From Acanthamoeba sp. SK_2022b (taxonomy: Eukaryota; Discosea; Longamoebia; Acanthamoebidae), in contig JANDJZ010000056.1 in the NCBI GenBank assembly GCA_027943245.1, positions 27,454-91,453 of the forward strand: a stretch of 64,000 nucleotides of DNA. Direction: 5' to 3'. The notes under the pieces were generated by a model. It made no database searches and was not told the DNA's origin. It saw nothing but the letters and a program-made list of their open reading frames with translations. Shown one piece after another: positions 19,830 to 35,674 of this stretch. Made by a program: the position numbers and the translations under genes. Each line of letters opens with the position of its first letter. Positions within the stretch are counted from its first letter, which is position 1.

Positions 19830-22503
19830 TTATCCAAAGCGCAGCAGGACTTGGCCCTTCTTCGACTTCTTCTTTCCTTTCTGCCTGCACCAGCGCCACC
19901 GACAAAACACCGCACGCAAAGGGGGAGGCGGGTGAGCTCCCGGCCACAAGCCGATGGGACAGAGCAGTCTAAACAACGTACGTTTGACCCTGCTGGTGGT
20001 TGAGCTTGTCCTGGAGCAATCGAGCAAGCTCGGCATCTTCGTCAACGTAGTTCGACGGGGGCAGCGATGGGAAGTCATCGGGAGACGCCACCGCTCCGCC
20101 CCGCCCGCCCCTTCCGCGGAGGGGCGGTCCGGTGCCCCAGGCACCGTCCGGCCGCCTCGTGGTAGGCTGAGGCGGCTTGCCACCCTCTCGCTCCCCTCGG
20201 CCGGGCCCGTTCGAGTTCGCCACTCGCGCAACCGGCGCCGCATGGGACGCCTGCGACCATCGGCGCATACACATCGCCATCAGATGAGCACCTTGGGCAC
20301 ACGGTGCTACAGAAGCAGAAAGCGCATGGTACCTCGCGCGGCTGCTGCGGCGGCTCCTGTGGCTTGGCGGGCGGTTCCTGTTTGGGGTGTGCTTCGACCT
20401 GGCCCTCGGCCACGGCTTGTCGGTGGATGGTGGTCAGCTGCGACCGCAGCACGGTGTCGGGAAGCAGAGAGACCAGCTCGGGGAAGAGCAGCGGCCCGTG
20501 GTACAGGCCAAAGAGCCGCAGATACTTCTGGTAGTACTGTGCCGGCGTGATGCGCGCCTGCCGGAGGTCCACGGAGAGCTGCTTGAAGTTGGGGAACTCG
20601 GACTCCCCGATGGCGCTCCTGATCTTCACCACCAACGCGGCGTTCCTCGTCCGCCTTTCGTCTTCGCTCGTCGGCTCCGGCGGGAACTGGACGGTAGGCG
20701 CTGTGGCCCTCTCGCTCGTCTCTTTCTCTGCGCCATCACCCTTGTCGGCGTCGTCTTCCTTCTTCTTATCCACGTATCTGGGCCTCGGCAGCTCCGCTCG
20801 GCTGCGCGTGTTTGGTTCTGCCTGGGCAGCTTTTGCGCCAACCAAGACTCCGGTCAACACCACAGCAAAGCGCACACTCACATCCCACATCGCACACCAC
20901 ACAGGGATGCATATAGACGCACCGGCAGCAGCCGGGGTGGGGCCCAGACCCTCGGCGGGGGCACGCGGAGGCGGATGGGAGAGCATGGGATTGAAGACCA
21001 CCACGGGGTCCTCCCGTCCGCGCTGCTTTCTGTCCGCGGCGGGCGGCTTCTCGAAGAAGAGGCCAATCTCGAGCTTTTGGGCTTGCTTTATCTCCGCTCG
21101 GGTCAGGCCGCGCTCTTGCATGTGGAACTTAAGGTCGTGCGCCTGTCCCGACCAAAGAGAAACGAACATACGCTCGCTTAGGAGAGAGCGATGGAGTGTG
21201 AGCCGGCATCAGGGCAGGTAAATACCCTCAAGTCGAGCGCGGTGCCGAACACGATGAACTTCTTCTCGAGACACGCCTTGTCTTCGCAGATGAAGTGCTG
21301 TCGCCGGAAATGGCGCTCGAGCGACCGGTAGTCCTTGTAGTAGTGGTATTTGATGCCGTTCTTCTCGCAGAGGTGACACGTGTAGTGCTCCTTCATTAGA
21401 TGCTGAAATATGTCGTCCTATCGCACGCCACCACGCATCGACGAACCATAGATGTGAAATGGAAACGTGGACCTTTCTTACAATAGAGATGTGGTGAGGT
21501 GAGGCATTGAGGGATACCTTGTCAAAGAACAGACGCGCGCAGAACTCGCACCACTGATGCTGATCGAGCTCCTTCTCGCCCTCGCCATACTCGTGCTTTT
21601 CCAACGCGGCGGCCGTGTACACCTTCTGCTCCTTCAGGAAGATCTTCCTATGCTGCAGACACAGATCGCTGTCGGACGCCATCATGGAGAGACAGAGAGA
21701 CGAAGCCACAACGAGCGTGGTGAGCCGTTGTCGTTGTCCCTTGGTTACAGGTGCGGTGGCCATACCAGTAGAACATGTGATGGGTCTTGTCGAGGTGCTT
21801 CTTGAGGTTGGTGAGCGAAGCGAGCGGGTGGTCGCACCCCTTGTCACACACCGGGCAGGCAAACTGCCACAGCTTCTGAGACTGCTCAAAGTGGGCCTGG
21901 TCCTCGAAGTAGCAGTTGCTCCTTTCGTCGAAGGGCATGCCTGAGAGCTTGAACGATCGGAAGGGCTTGGTGCTGTCACGCGAGAAGATCGTCTTCTCGA
22001 GCTCTTGCTGGTGTGGAGGGAGAAGCGAGTGAGCGAGGCTCAACTGAGGAATTCACAACAAATCACCATGAGCGCAGCGGCACCTTGCAGATGCAGCAGT
22101 GCATTTCCTTGTAGAGGCCACGGCGGCGGAGAGTGCATTGGGAACAAACAAAACGATGCTCGCATTCACCCACGGAGAAGTAGTCGATGGGCTCGCAGCA
22201 GATGAGACACGACGCCTCCTCCTCCTCTTCCGGCTCCTCTTCCTTCTGCACTTGCGCCACGGGGAGCTTCTCCACAGCAGATGGCTGAGCATCCTTACTC
22301 TTCTTCAATGCGGATCCACTCGCTTCATTCTTCGCATTACCATTGACCGTCGGAGCTCCCTTCTTGGTGCCTCCATTGGATGCAGGCTGTTGGCCCTTCT
22401 TCGTCTGATTGCCACCTTTCTTAGATGCCGCCTTGGGAAATCCGAGGCCCGATTCGGATTCGGGCTTCTTTACGTAGACTCGTCCTCCTTTCCGAGCTTC
22501 CAT
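19830..22503 (-). CDS. ZNF598/Hel2-type RING E3 ubiquitin ligase
   Basis: Spliced minus-strand gene, ATG at 22503 (MEARKGGRVYVKKP), TAA at 19830-19832. A basic, Lys-rich leader is followed by a RING finger (CLICCEPIDYFSVGECEHRF, VCSQCTLRRRGLY, CCICKVPL), then a C2H2 zinc finger (FACPVCDKGCDHPLASLTNL with KKHLDKTH), WCEFCARLFFDK, HYTCHLCEKNGIKYHYYKDY with LERHFRRQHFICED, and CLEKKFIVFGTALDL. The middle has a helical unit (KIRSAIGESEFPNFKQLSVD, ITPAQYYQKYLRLFG). The end, SKKGQVLLRFG, created by a 2-nt phase splice near 19975, matches the conserved tail of this family. ZNF598/Hel2 senses collided ribosomes and ubiquitinates small-subunit proteins to start ribosome-associated quality control. Long ORFs on the opposite strand are GC-driven shadows. 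Confidence 0.85.
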
Positions 22504-22697
22504 CCTCTCTCACTCAAGATTTAAAGCAAAGGAATTGTAGGCGCTCACTGTTGGTAGCGTGGTCGATGGATTTAATGAAGCTGATGGTCTCTTGCGATGT
22601 AATCAACGATGGAGATCGTTTTTTTTTTTGTTTTTTTTTGTTGCTTCTGGCGGGAAATGCATAAAAAAAATTCATTTGGTGTTTGGCGCCACCAACA

Positions 22698-25249
<2,552 letters not shown>

Positions 25250-25860
25250 AATTTGCGGCTTGCAAAAAGCCAGTGAGGTTACGGGCGAGGGATCACACAG
25301 ATTTTTGTAGGGTGAGGGTTCGCACCGAAGACCTAGCAAACGACTTCTACCCGCTCGTGGGCTTGTGTCCCTTTCGCCAGTTGTTTGCTCCATTTGTCTT
25401 TCCAATCGTATTATCCGGTGCGAGACGTCTGGTAAAATATTCGCTGTTTAAACACACGGGTTTATTTGCGGTTGTGGCCTGGTGCGAAGCGTGTACCTTG
25501 GCCCATTCTGGGCAACTAACCCTGACTTTTCGAAGCAGGTATGGAATGTCGACAGGTGCCACACCTCACACCGGTGATTGGGTTGCCAGTTTTAATTGTT
25601 GGTGAATCCCCGGGTGCGCTCAACCGGTTCAAAACGTATGGTTACCTGAAGAGAACTTTACCAAGCCACGGCGATTAATAGACTCTCATCAATGATTTTT
25701 TGTATCCGTTCTCGGCGTTCTGCGTTGGCGCCAACACGACTTCCAGTGTCCATAAATACGGCCTTGGCTGTGCCGCAACACTCACAGCCACAACACACAA
25801 CCAATACACTGCCCACTGCCCCACTCTCTTAACCCTACCTCAGTGAACCCCTCAACCCAG
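25250..25860. other. divergent intergenic region
   Basis: About 610 bases upstream of the 5'-nucleotidase (-) and of a small plus-strand ORF. It holds a TATA-like element at 25751-25758. No convincing coding frame is seen. Confidence 0.4.
25751..25758 (+). promoter_or_regulatory. TATA-like element
   Basis: CATAAATA about 100 bases upstream of the ATG of the small plus-strand ORF at 25861, followed by a C/A-rich leader without ATG. Position and leader composition fit a core promoter. Confidence 0.35.
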
Positions 25861-26106
25861 ATGAAGCTCACCGCTATCTTCCATAACAAGCCCTCGACGG
25901 AGGACCAACCGCTGCTGGCCTCTTCAGAGGAAGGGCTTCGGCGCTCCGAGTCTATGTCGCCTCGCGACCGCGCACTCGAGCGTTGGGAAACCAGGGTCGA
26001 CCAGGGCTCTGCTATAACCCGTTATCCTGTCTCGCCTCGGGCCCAGACCAACCAAGTCGCGGCCCTCTCCTGCCTACCAGCCGGCACCGAGATCGGTGTC
26101 CTCTGA
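25861..26106 (+). CDS. small hypothetical protein
   Basis: An 81-residue ORF beginning MKLTAIFHNKPSTEDQPLLA, polar and charged, with Ser/Arg-rich SMSPRDRALERWETRV. There is no recognised domain. Support comes from the TATA-like element, an ATG-free leader and an A-rich possible polyadenylation region near 26380. It may be a single-exon gene or the first exon of a longer one. Low confidence. Confidence 0.33.
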   Translation: MKLTAIFHNKPSTEDQPLLASSEEGLRRSESMSPRDRALERWETRVDQGSAITRYPVSPRAQTNQVAALSCLPAGTEIGVL

Positions 26107-26553
26107 GGACCTAAACCACATGTTCAGGGAACGGAGGAGCCAAGCTATTCCCTTACTTCTCCGGATTTGTATCTTGTCTGCGATATCGCACCGTCTTGTA
26201 AAAAACATTGTACTCGGAGCAAACTCAAAGCTCACATGCATTGGAGTGAGGGTTGACTGGCAGCGGGCCAAGGCCACAGAAGAACACGGGAGCGACCAGA
26301 CCTGCCGGAGGGTCCACACGGGAAGTATCTTGTTCACTATCCCCTGCTCCCTCGTCACCGTGCCGCTGAGATTCTACAAATTAATAATAAAAAAAGACCA
26401 ATTAATATCCCCAGCCAGGACTAACTCAGTTTTAAGCTTTTCCACACCTGCCCAAAAACCATGGCCTGGCGTGCACAGAGAAGGACGAGAACAACTTCAT
26501 GCCATGGCGGGACACAAAATCTTGGCAACCCAGTCAGCTGACTGGCGGTACAG
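26107..26553. other. intergenic region
   Basis: About 450 bases between the small ORF and the tail of the Deg protease. It is more A/T-rich around 26375-26400 (AATTAATAATAAAAAAAG). ORFs on both strands lack domain content. Confidence 0.35.
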
Positions 26554-29132
26554 TTAGAACAGTTCTGCCTCCTTATCCTGATCTACCTCCGGCTTTCGCC
26601 TCCTCCTGGTTGACGTAGCCCTTGCCTTTTTTGCCGCCGATGTGGGTGCCTTCTTGTTTTTCTCCTTTGGTTTGATGAAGTTGCTCGACTTGGGGCTGCG
26701 GATGCCGTACTTCTTGAGGATGCGCTCGGTGGCCTTCCGAGCCTGCTGGGTGGCCAGCACGATGCGCTCACCGCTGTCAAAGCGGAACTCGAGGAAGGGC
26801 TCCGCCGAACCCTCGACCTCGTCGATGAGATGGGCCAGGTTGCGAATGTCGCGACCGTTGAGCGACAGCAGCTGCAGGGCGTGCTCCTGTGAGAAGCCGG
26901 CGTTGACCTGGTCCTGCAGGATCTTTGTCATCACCACCACCTGCTCGTCTTCAAATCGCTTCGTGTTCTGATAGTAATAGCGCCCTACACACGCAAGAAT
27001 AAGCCATCGCCAAACGAGTAAAACACCACTACACTCCGTGTGAGAGGTCGAAGTACCTACGATCGGCTCGGCGTCCACGTGGCCGATGTAGTTTTCGTTG
27101 AGACCTATGAACACGAGACCTGCGTGAATGAAGTAGTTGGGTACAGCGACTCCGCTCTGGTCATCCACGGCCCACGATCCGCGAGAGCGAAATGAGTAAG
27201 TCCAATCGGGCAACAGGGCAGGGGAGGTGAGCGGGCTGCAGCGTCTCACCTGCTCTTCGTGCGGCGGAATCAGGTAGTTGCGGGGTTCGGCAGTGACTTC
27301 CACCGAGTGCTCCTCACCTTGGCGCACGAGCGTAAGGCCCAGCTTCTCACCAACGTATTTCTTGGTTACTGAGACGTGCGAGGAATGAGTCAGCGGATAG
27401 CCAACACCTGAATGGCCGGCCCAGAGCCGTGCCAAGTCTACAAACAACTTTGAGGAGGAGGGGGGGGGCGAGCATTAAATACCAAAGTATTCGAACGAGA
27501 GTCGCAGATTCTCCTTGTCCTTGCTCTCCGCCAGCGACACGGTGCCGTCGTTGCCGATGTCTACACCCTCCACTTGCGTTATTACATCGCCGGGCTAGAA
27601 TAGCCACGTGCGAGCACAGTATCGCTTGTCAGTGTGCCGGTCGCGTAAATGGCGAGCAATACACCACAGTAAAGAGGGGAAAAGGACCTGAATGACGCCC
27701 TTGGCGCTCGACAGCTCGTCCACTTTGGTGACCATCACGCCTGTCTGGCCCCTCTTGAGCTTGGCCCACTTCCGCAGCGAGTCGTTGTCTGCATTGACGA
27801 CAATGAGGGAAAGAAAACAATGACGACAATAGCCACGAAGAAAGACGACATAATTGTTAGTACAGCTCCAACGTTGCGCAAGCCAGAGATTAAAGCGTGC
27901 CTGTCTTTTGATACTCGAAGCCGGCAGAGCAAAACTGAGGCGAACGTCCATTCTCCACATCCGTGAGGAAGTGCCGGATGATCTCCGTCGGGATAACGTA
28001 GCCTACGCTCTCCGTCCACATGCCGCCCATCTTCTGGAAGACGACGCCCACAATCTTGTTGTCCTGGTCCAGCACCGGTCCTCCGCTGTTGCCTGGGTTG
28101 ATCGCCGCATCGATTTGCAGCGTCAGCAGCTTCAGGCCCTCGTCCTTGAAGGAGCGCACGATCTGATACTGCTGCAGTTCCAGGCGCGATACAACGCCAC
28201 GCGTGGCGCAGAGACTCTCACCGCCTTCGGGGTAGCCCTGGCAGGGATCCAGATAGATGAGATACGGGCCAGCGATGTGCTCAGCCGGCCAGAAACCAAT
28301 AGATGTCGTGGTACGTACGAAGACGACGACAGTGTTCTGGAGGCTGGGAGTGTCAACGAACTGAAGCGGCTTCAAGCCATTAAAGAACTTGGGATCGGAC
28401 ACCTCCAACAGAGCCCTGACAAAGGCAACACACGCACAGGGATCGAGAGGGAGAGATGAGCCAGAAGAGAGGCGGATCGGTGGTATAGCGAATGAGGCAA
28501 GCTCGCGGACGTACAGATCACAGTCCTGGTTGATGGCGACCACGGAGGCGGAGAAGTAGCGCGCAGTATCCTGTCGCTGTGCTCGCACAAACGTGTTGTT
28601 TGCCACCACATGTGCTGCGGTCAAAATTCGGAGCTTACCTGGCGCACAACCGCACGTATAAGTACACGTCCCACGTTCCACTCACACACCCGGATGAGGT
28701 ACCGGGAGGGCTCTCGATAACGCAGGCGGAGCCAGAAGTGTAGTAGGGGTCGCCCTTTTGCCACGGGAGGGCGTAGTCCGGTTCGGCCGCCGCCACCTCC
28801 AGTCGCACTACTGATCGTAGGGCTTCACTCTGGCCCACAACCGACGACGGGACTGTGGCGGCGCTCTCCGCGGCCTTGTCAGCATTGATGATCGCGGCAA
28901 ACTCGTTATCGTCCGCCTGCTTGCCCCATCCACGAGCTGGTCGCTTTGCGGCCTCTCTGACTCCGCGCAAGGCCAGCGGCCGTGACAAAGGGGCTTTCAT
29001 CTTCAGTGGCAAGGAAGATGCGGAGAAATCTCGCCTTCCAAGAGGGCAAGCGCGCCTCAGTGTGGTGACGGCCTGAGACCGTCGGCGCGTCCCATCGCCA
29101 CTGCTTCGTAAACATGATAACGATAGCCGCAT
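26554..29132 (-). CDS. Deg/HtrA-type serine protease
   Basis: Spliced minus-strand gene, ATG at 29132, TAA at 26554-26556. The N-terminus is Arg/Ser-rich with few acids (MRLSLSCLRSSGDGTRRRSQ), like a mitochondrial presequence. The trypsin-like core shows the triad blocks RILTAAHVVAN (His), INQDCDLYV (Asp) and DAAINPGNSGGPVLDQDNKI (Ser). A PDZ-like segment follows (LKRGQTGVMVTKVDELSSAK, next exon starting near 27594), then a C-terminal domain as in plant-type Deg proteases (GVAVPNYFIHAGLVFIGLNE, GFSQEHALQLLSLNGRDIRN, EPFLEFRFDSGERIVL). HtrA/Deg enzymes degrade misfolded proteins. The very basic tail (KEKNKKAPTSAAKKARATST and following Arg run) could direct the protein to the nucleus, so its location is unclear. 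Confidence 0.82.
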
Positions 29133-29567
29133 CTTCGCTCAATCGAATGCCCACCAACGACCTTTTTCCTTTGTTTATTTATACGAAGAAAAGAGAAAGA
29201 AAAAGAAATGGTCCGACCGAGTCAGGTGTTGAATCGCGACTATTTTATAGCTACTCGGAGGCCTCCCGGGCAGAAGGTTTTCGCATGCAGAGTCCCAAGG
29301 CCCTACCCTACGCGCTCCCGTTTAGACGCTTGTGCCAGACAGAATTAGCAGCGTGGTGCTCTACTCTTGGTTTGACCTTGCACCGGCACTTTAACGTTGC
29401 ACGGCCAAACCACCCTGCAGCAGCGCGCGCAGTCGATTGGTCGATGACTATTATTCCGTTGAGGCGATCCACCTGGTTGGTGGGGAACCTGCTGCGAACA
29501 TAAGGGGCGACGTCGCAACTGAGCACTCCCGGGTGCAGTCATAGCTTGCTGGTCCAGCAAAAAGAAG
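29133..29567. other. divergent promoter region
   Basis: About 435 bases between the Deg protease (-) and the EF-hand gene (+). No coding frame is supported. It should hold both promoters. Confidence 0.4.
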
Positions 29568-30449
29568 ATGGCTTCGGTCGAGTCCAAGTTGAAGCTGGTC
29601 GAGCAGGTGGATTTCAAGGGCGCCTTCACGGATGACGAGTTTGCGGCCTATCGCAACATGTTCATGGTGTTGCGGCTTCCTCCAGGATCCTCCCTTCGTG
29701 CATAACGCTTTACTCACAACGTCCCTGCCCTCGCCCCCCCTATAGAAATACGACGCCAACAAGACGCTGGTCCTGGAACTGTTTGAACTTCACCAGATGT
29801 ACGAGGACATGGGCGAGACAAAGACCAACCTACAGCTTCGTCAGCTCATCCGAGATGCCAACCCCGACAGCCTGTCTGCTGATGGCATCGATTATAAGTG
29901 AGTCCTTAACGCTCTACCTCCCCCCACCTTCTCGAGCCCTAACAAGGCTTTGATGGGCTGTACAGGGCCTTCCTGACCGTCTTGCTGAAGGACAAGAAGG
30001 GACAGACCAGGTCGGCCCTCGGCGGCATGTTTGTGCAGCTTCTCCAGCCCGTTGAGGCCAAACAGGTACCTGCAGAAAGCTATGGCTACTCCAGCCATGT
30101 CACTGACAAAACATTTATAGCACAAGTCGGCCATCGGGAAGTTCGCGAACGTGTTCGAGCAGCAGGCCGCGCAGCAAACCAACGTGCGTCGGTTATCCGT
30201 TCTTGGTGACTTCTGGTGGCGCGCTTACACCTGAGCATAACGTATGCGTCGATATAGGACACGATTTCGGAGCAGAACATCAAGATGCAGAGGGAAGCGC
30301 GTCGGGAGCAGGAGAACCGCAAGAGGGAGGCCATGGCCAAGCTCAAGGTCGAGGAAGAGGAGAAGGCCCGACAGGAGGCTGAGAGAAAAGCCCGCGTCCA
30401 GGCCGGCCTGGCCAAACTCAAGGCCAACATCAACTCTCCCTCTTCCTAA
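29568..30449 (+). CDS. EFHD2/swiprosin-like EF-hand protein
   Basis: Five exons, phase-checked: 29568..29666, 29746..29897, 29966..30065, 30121..30183, 30258..30449, giving 201 residues. It starts MASVESKLKLVEQVDFKGAF. A single EF-hand-like unit reads KYDANKTLVLELFELHQMYE with DMGETKTNLQLRQLIRDA and then IDYKAFLTVLLKDKKG. The C-terminal third is a charged helix (RREQENRKREAMAKLKVEEE). The order of degenerate EF-hands, a short linker helix and a terminal coiled coil matches EFHD1/EFHD2, actin-binding Ca2+ proteins. The first loop (DANKTLVLELFE) keeps acidic or polar ligands at positions 1, 3, 5, 9 and 12 but lacks Gly at 6; the second loop is degenerate, so Ca2+ binding is doubtful. The gene is convergent with TFIIH p52. 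Confidence 0.78.
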
Positions 30450-30531
30450 GAAGCCAAGTTGGCGCTGAAGCCGGACTTGCAGCGTAGCCCAGCAAAGTGG
30501 TGGCAGGAGACGAGAAAGCAAGCTTTCATTT

Positions 30532-32561
30532 TTATGAAGAAGAGGAGGACAAATGCTGCTTGACGTACCGTCGCAGCAACTGGTGTCCGTGCTCGCTCAC
30601 GAACAGGAATCGCTTGTTGGCGTCGGAGTAGATGAGCACACCCACGTCCCGCGCGTACTTCTCTGCCTTCTTGAACGCGACCGCTGTCGCCACTACGTGT
30701 CAGCCGGCTATCTCTCCCCCCCCCGCACTCCAAGCCAGTGAGCCGGGACGTGGGTGTACACATACGGGAAGCGAAGTCGTCGTAGAAGTAGCCCGGATCG
30801 AGAGACAGGCGCCGGTCCTCGGCCTCCCATAATCGCAGCTGGTCGGCGATCGATTCCGGGATGATGGGCGTGTTCTGCTTCATCTGCATATGGGCGTTGG
30901 TCTCGAGGAACTGAAAACCACACCACGTACAATGATGAGAGGGCCCGTCGCCAAGGTGAGCGCGTGGGGAGGGTTGCGTCATACCTGCAGGATTTGGTTT
31001 GCGGAGATGCCCACGTGCACGGCCTGTCGTACGTTCTCGCGCAGCAGGATGCCCATCACCATGTTGGGCAGCTGGTACTCGATCTGAGTGAACAGACTCA
31101 ACAGTAGCAATTTCACCTGTAGTTTGTGCGCAGGAGAGGGGCCATGCCACACGACAAGTGAGTTAATGCCGTATCTTGAATGGTCGGTCGAGAGATGGGG
31201 GTACTGGGCTGGAGGTGTAGGCGTAGATGCGGTAATCAGTGCCGACAATGATCCAGCCCTCTTGGTCCCGCTTCGCCGCCTCGGTGGACGAGAGGCCAAT
31301 GGCCAGCTGCGTGGGATAGAGCCACTTCGACTCCCTGCACGACAATTCGCGATGGTCAGTCACTACTTGGCACCCGCCACAGCCGAGGGCCGGACACACC
31401 TGTGTTTGCGATAAAGAATGCCCAGGTCTTGGAGGTCCTGAAGCAGACCGGCGTGAGAGAGCGAGAGTTCGTCCATGCGGTAGCCCTGGTCAAAGCGCAG
31501 AGATGATGAGAGCTGGCCTTGTACCGGCGCAGTTCGGGAGACCCAATGGTACCTCGCCGACCGTCAGGAAGCTCAGACGGAAGAGGAAAGAGAGGACGTC
31601 GTGCACGTTGGCTTTCTCCTCCTGTAGCGAACGGAGATAGAGGAGCAGTAATGTCCATACCTGCGTGCGCAGGTCCTTCAGCAGAAACGGGAAGCCCTTG
31701 TCCGCTATTCGTATGGACTGATCCTCGCTGAACAAGCATAAAAAGAAGATCGGATCTTCTCAATACGAAGGATGCAGCGTTGAGGCAGAGAGGATTCGTA
31801 CTCGTGGACCACCATGATCTCGCCGCGGGTAAGCAGGGATACGACCCGGTCGGATGGCGGCTGCACGACGGTGGAGCCCATGATGAAAAGGAAGATGGTG
31901 TCCCAACACGATGTGGTGAAGGCGGCCAGCTCCTCCCGTGTGGGCATCTCCTCATCGCCTTCCATCTCATCGCTGTCATCTAAGGCCGTGGTGCTGCGTT
32001 CCTTCCACGGCGCGGTGCCACTGCAGGTCCAGTTGGTCAAGCGCAGCTTTGGACGGTAGACGAGGTGACCTCAACTCGCGCACGACGTCGGTACCTCTCT
32101 GTGAGGACCTTCTGGAAGTTGCTGCTGAAGTGCTTGTTGAACTCGTACGCTATGCCGCTCTCCTGCTCTATCACCTCCACAATATCGTCTTGTCCTTCAC
32201 CTTCGTTGCTTCGGACCTGCGCAGCTGGTCGCTCACGAAGGATACGGAGGGCGAGCAGCCGCCGCAGGGCGGCCTCACCCTGTGATTGAGCGCGCGGAGC
32301 AGTCCACTGCTGAAGCAGGCGAGACCGGGTGATGCTCGTGGCGGCAAAGGCCAAACGTAGCACCCACTGCTTGGCCAGGGCCGGCAACGACCTGCAGGAC
32401 CCCGCTCAAATAAAAGATTGGGTCCTGCGCTCGAATCTGAAGTCACACAAGGGGATTAGGAGCCTGTACCTAAACACGGCCTGACACGTCCAGGGATCGG
32501 CATACAAGTTATCGAGGGCTGCTTGCGGCAGCGCGGTGAGGTACGCCTCCACTTCACCCAT
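30532..32561 (-). CDS. GTF2H4: TFIIH subunit p52 (GTF2H4/Tfb2)
   Basis: Spliced minus-strand gene, ATG at 32561 (MGEVEAYLTALPQAALDNLY), TAA at 30532-30534. The opening helix LPQAALDNLYADPWTCQAVF is the p52 signature. Further conserved pieces are AKQWVLRLAF, ESGIAYEFNKHFSSNFQKVL, a segment near 31750-31995 (FTTSCWDTIFLFIMGSTV), LGILYRKH, GWIIVGTDYRIYAYT, QYQLPNMVMGILLRENVRQA, FLETNAHMQMKQNTPIIPES and the C-terminal QLLRRYVKQHL. p52 anchors and stimulates the XPB helicase and binds p8/Tfb5 within TFIIH, acting in RNA polymerase II initiation and nucleotide excision repair. Some pieces are read from differing frames across introns, so exon borders are approximate. The start follows the homology. 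Confidence 0.82.
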
Positions 32562-32751
32562 GGGTGTTCTTTGTTTTGTTAACAAAAACAAAAAATTAGC
32601 GGAAGATGAAAATGCTTGGCCGCTTGTTTACTGGAGGAAGTCGACGTGGAAAGTGACAAGTCTCTCCGTACGAGCTCGTCTTCAATCCCAGCCACGAACC
32701 CCAGCGGGATAAAAGCGCAGGTTCTTGTTTTAGCCAAGCATTGTGCAGTCG

Positions 32752-35198
<2,447 letters not shown>

Positions 35199-35674
35199 CT
35201 TTATGGGTTTTGTGTAGGTACTACTGGTTGGGCGTTGCAATTTCGAATCTCGGATGAATTAGCCACGCGTTGCAAATTCAGATTCGAAAGATGAAGAAGC
35301 CGGCGGCCAACTCTGTCCTTGCAGAAGAGCCGTGTGGTGACAGAAGGGTTAGGCGAAGAGGTGACGTTATGGCGACTGCACGCACAGACGGCGACGAAGC
35401 TTTCACCCACACCACGGAAAGTCCCGAGGAAGTTTTCAATGTGAAAGTCCCATTGGCTGTAAAAATCCACTAGAAGCCAACCGCGATTAAGTGTGGGGCG
35501 TTGGGCCTTCGGGCTGGTGCCCTCTCTTCTCCTCGGTCTTTTGTTGGCGATACGGATATTTGCAAACACAGATTTTCTAGGGAGATTTTCTTTTTACTTC
35601 TTTTTGCAGGCCAGGGCTTTTCCTTACCATTTCTTTGGGCAGTATTCTTGTTCTTTTCCTGCGGCAAAGCAAAG
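35199..35674. other. divergent promoter region
   Basis: About 475 bases between NRAMP (-) and TTC27 (+). The TTC27 side is T-rich (35575-35665). No coding frame is supported. Confidence 0.4.

Noticed and set aside
20387..21221. Two long plus-strand ORFs (224 and 264 codons)
   Set aside because: They lie opposite the ZNF598-like gene, whose minus frame has conserved zinc fingers and helical domains.
25400..25830. Possible tRNA or small RNA gene between 5'-nucleotidase and the small ORF
   Set aside because: No A-box/B-box pair with a cloverleaf-compatible layout was found by eye.
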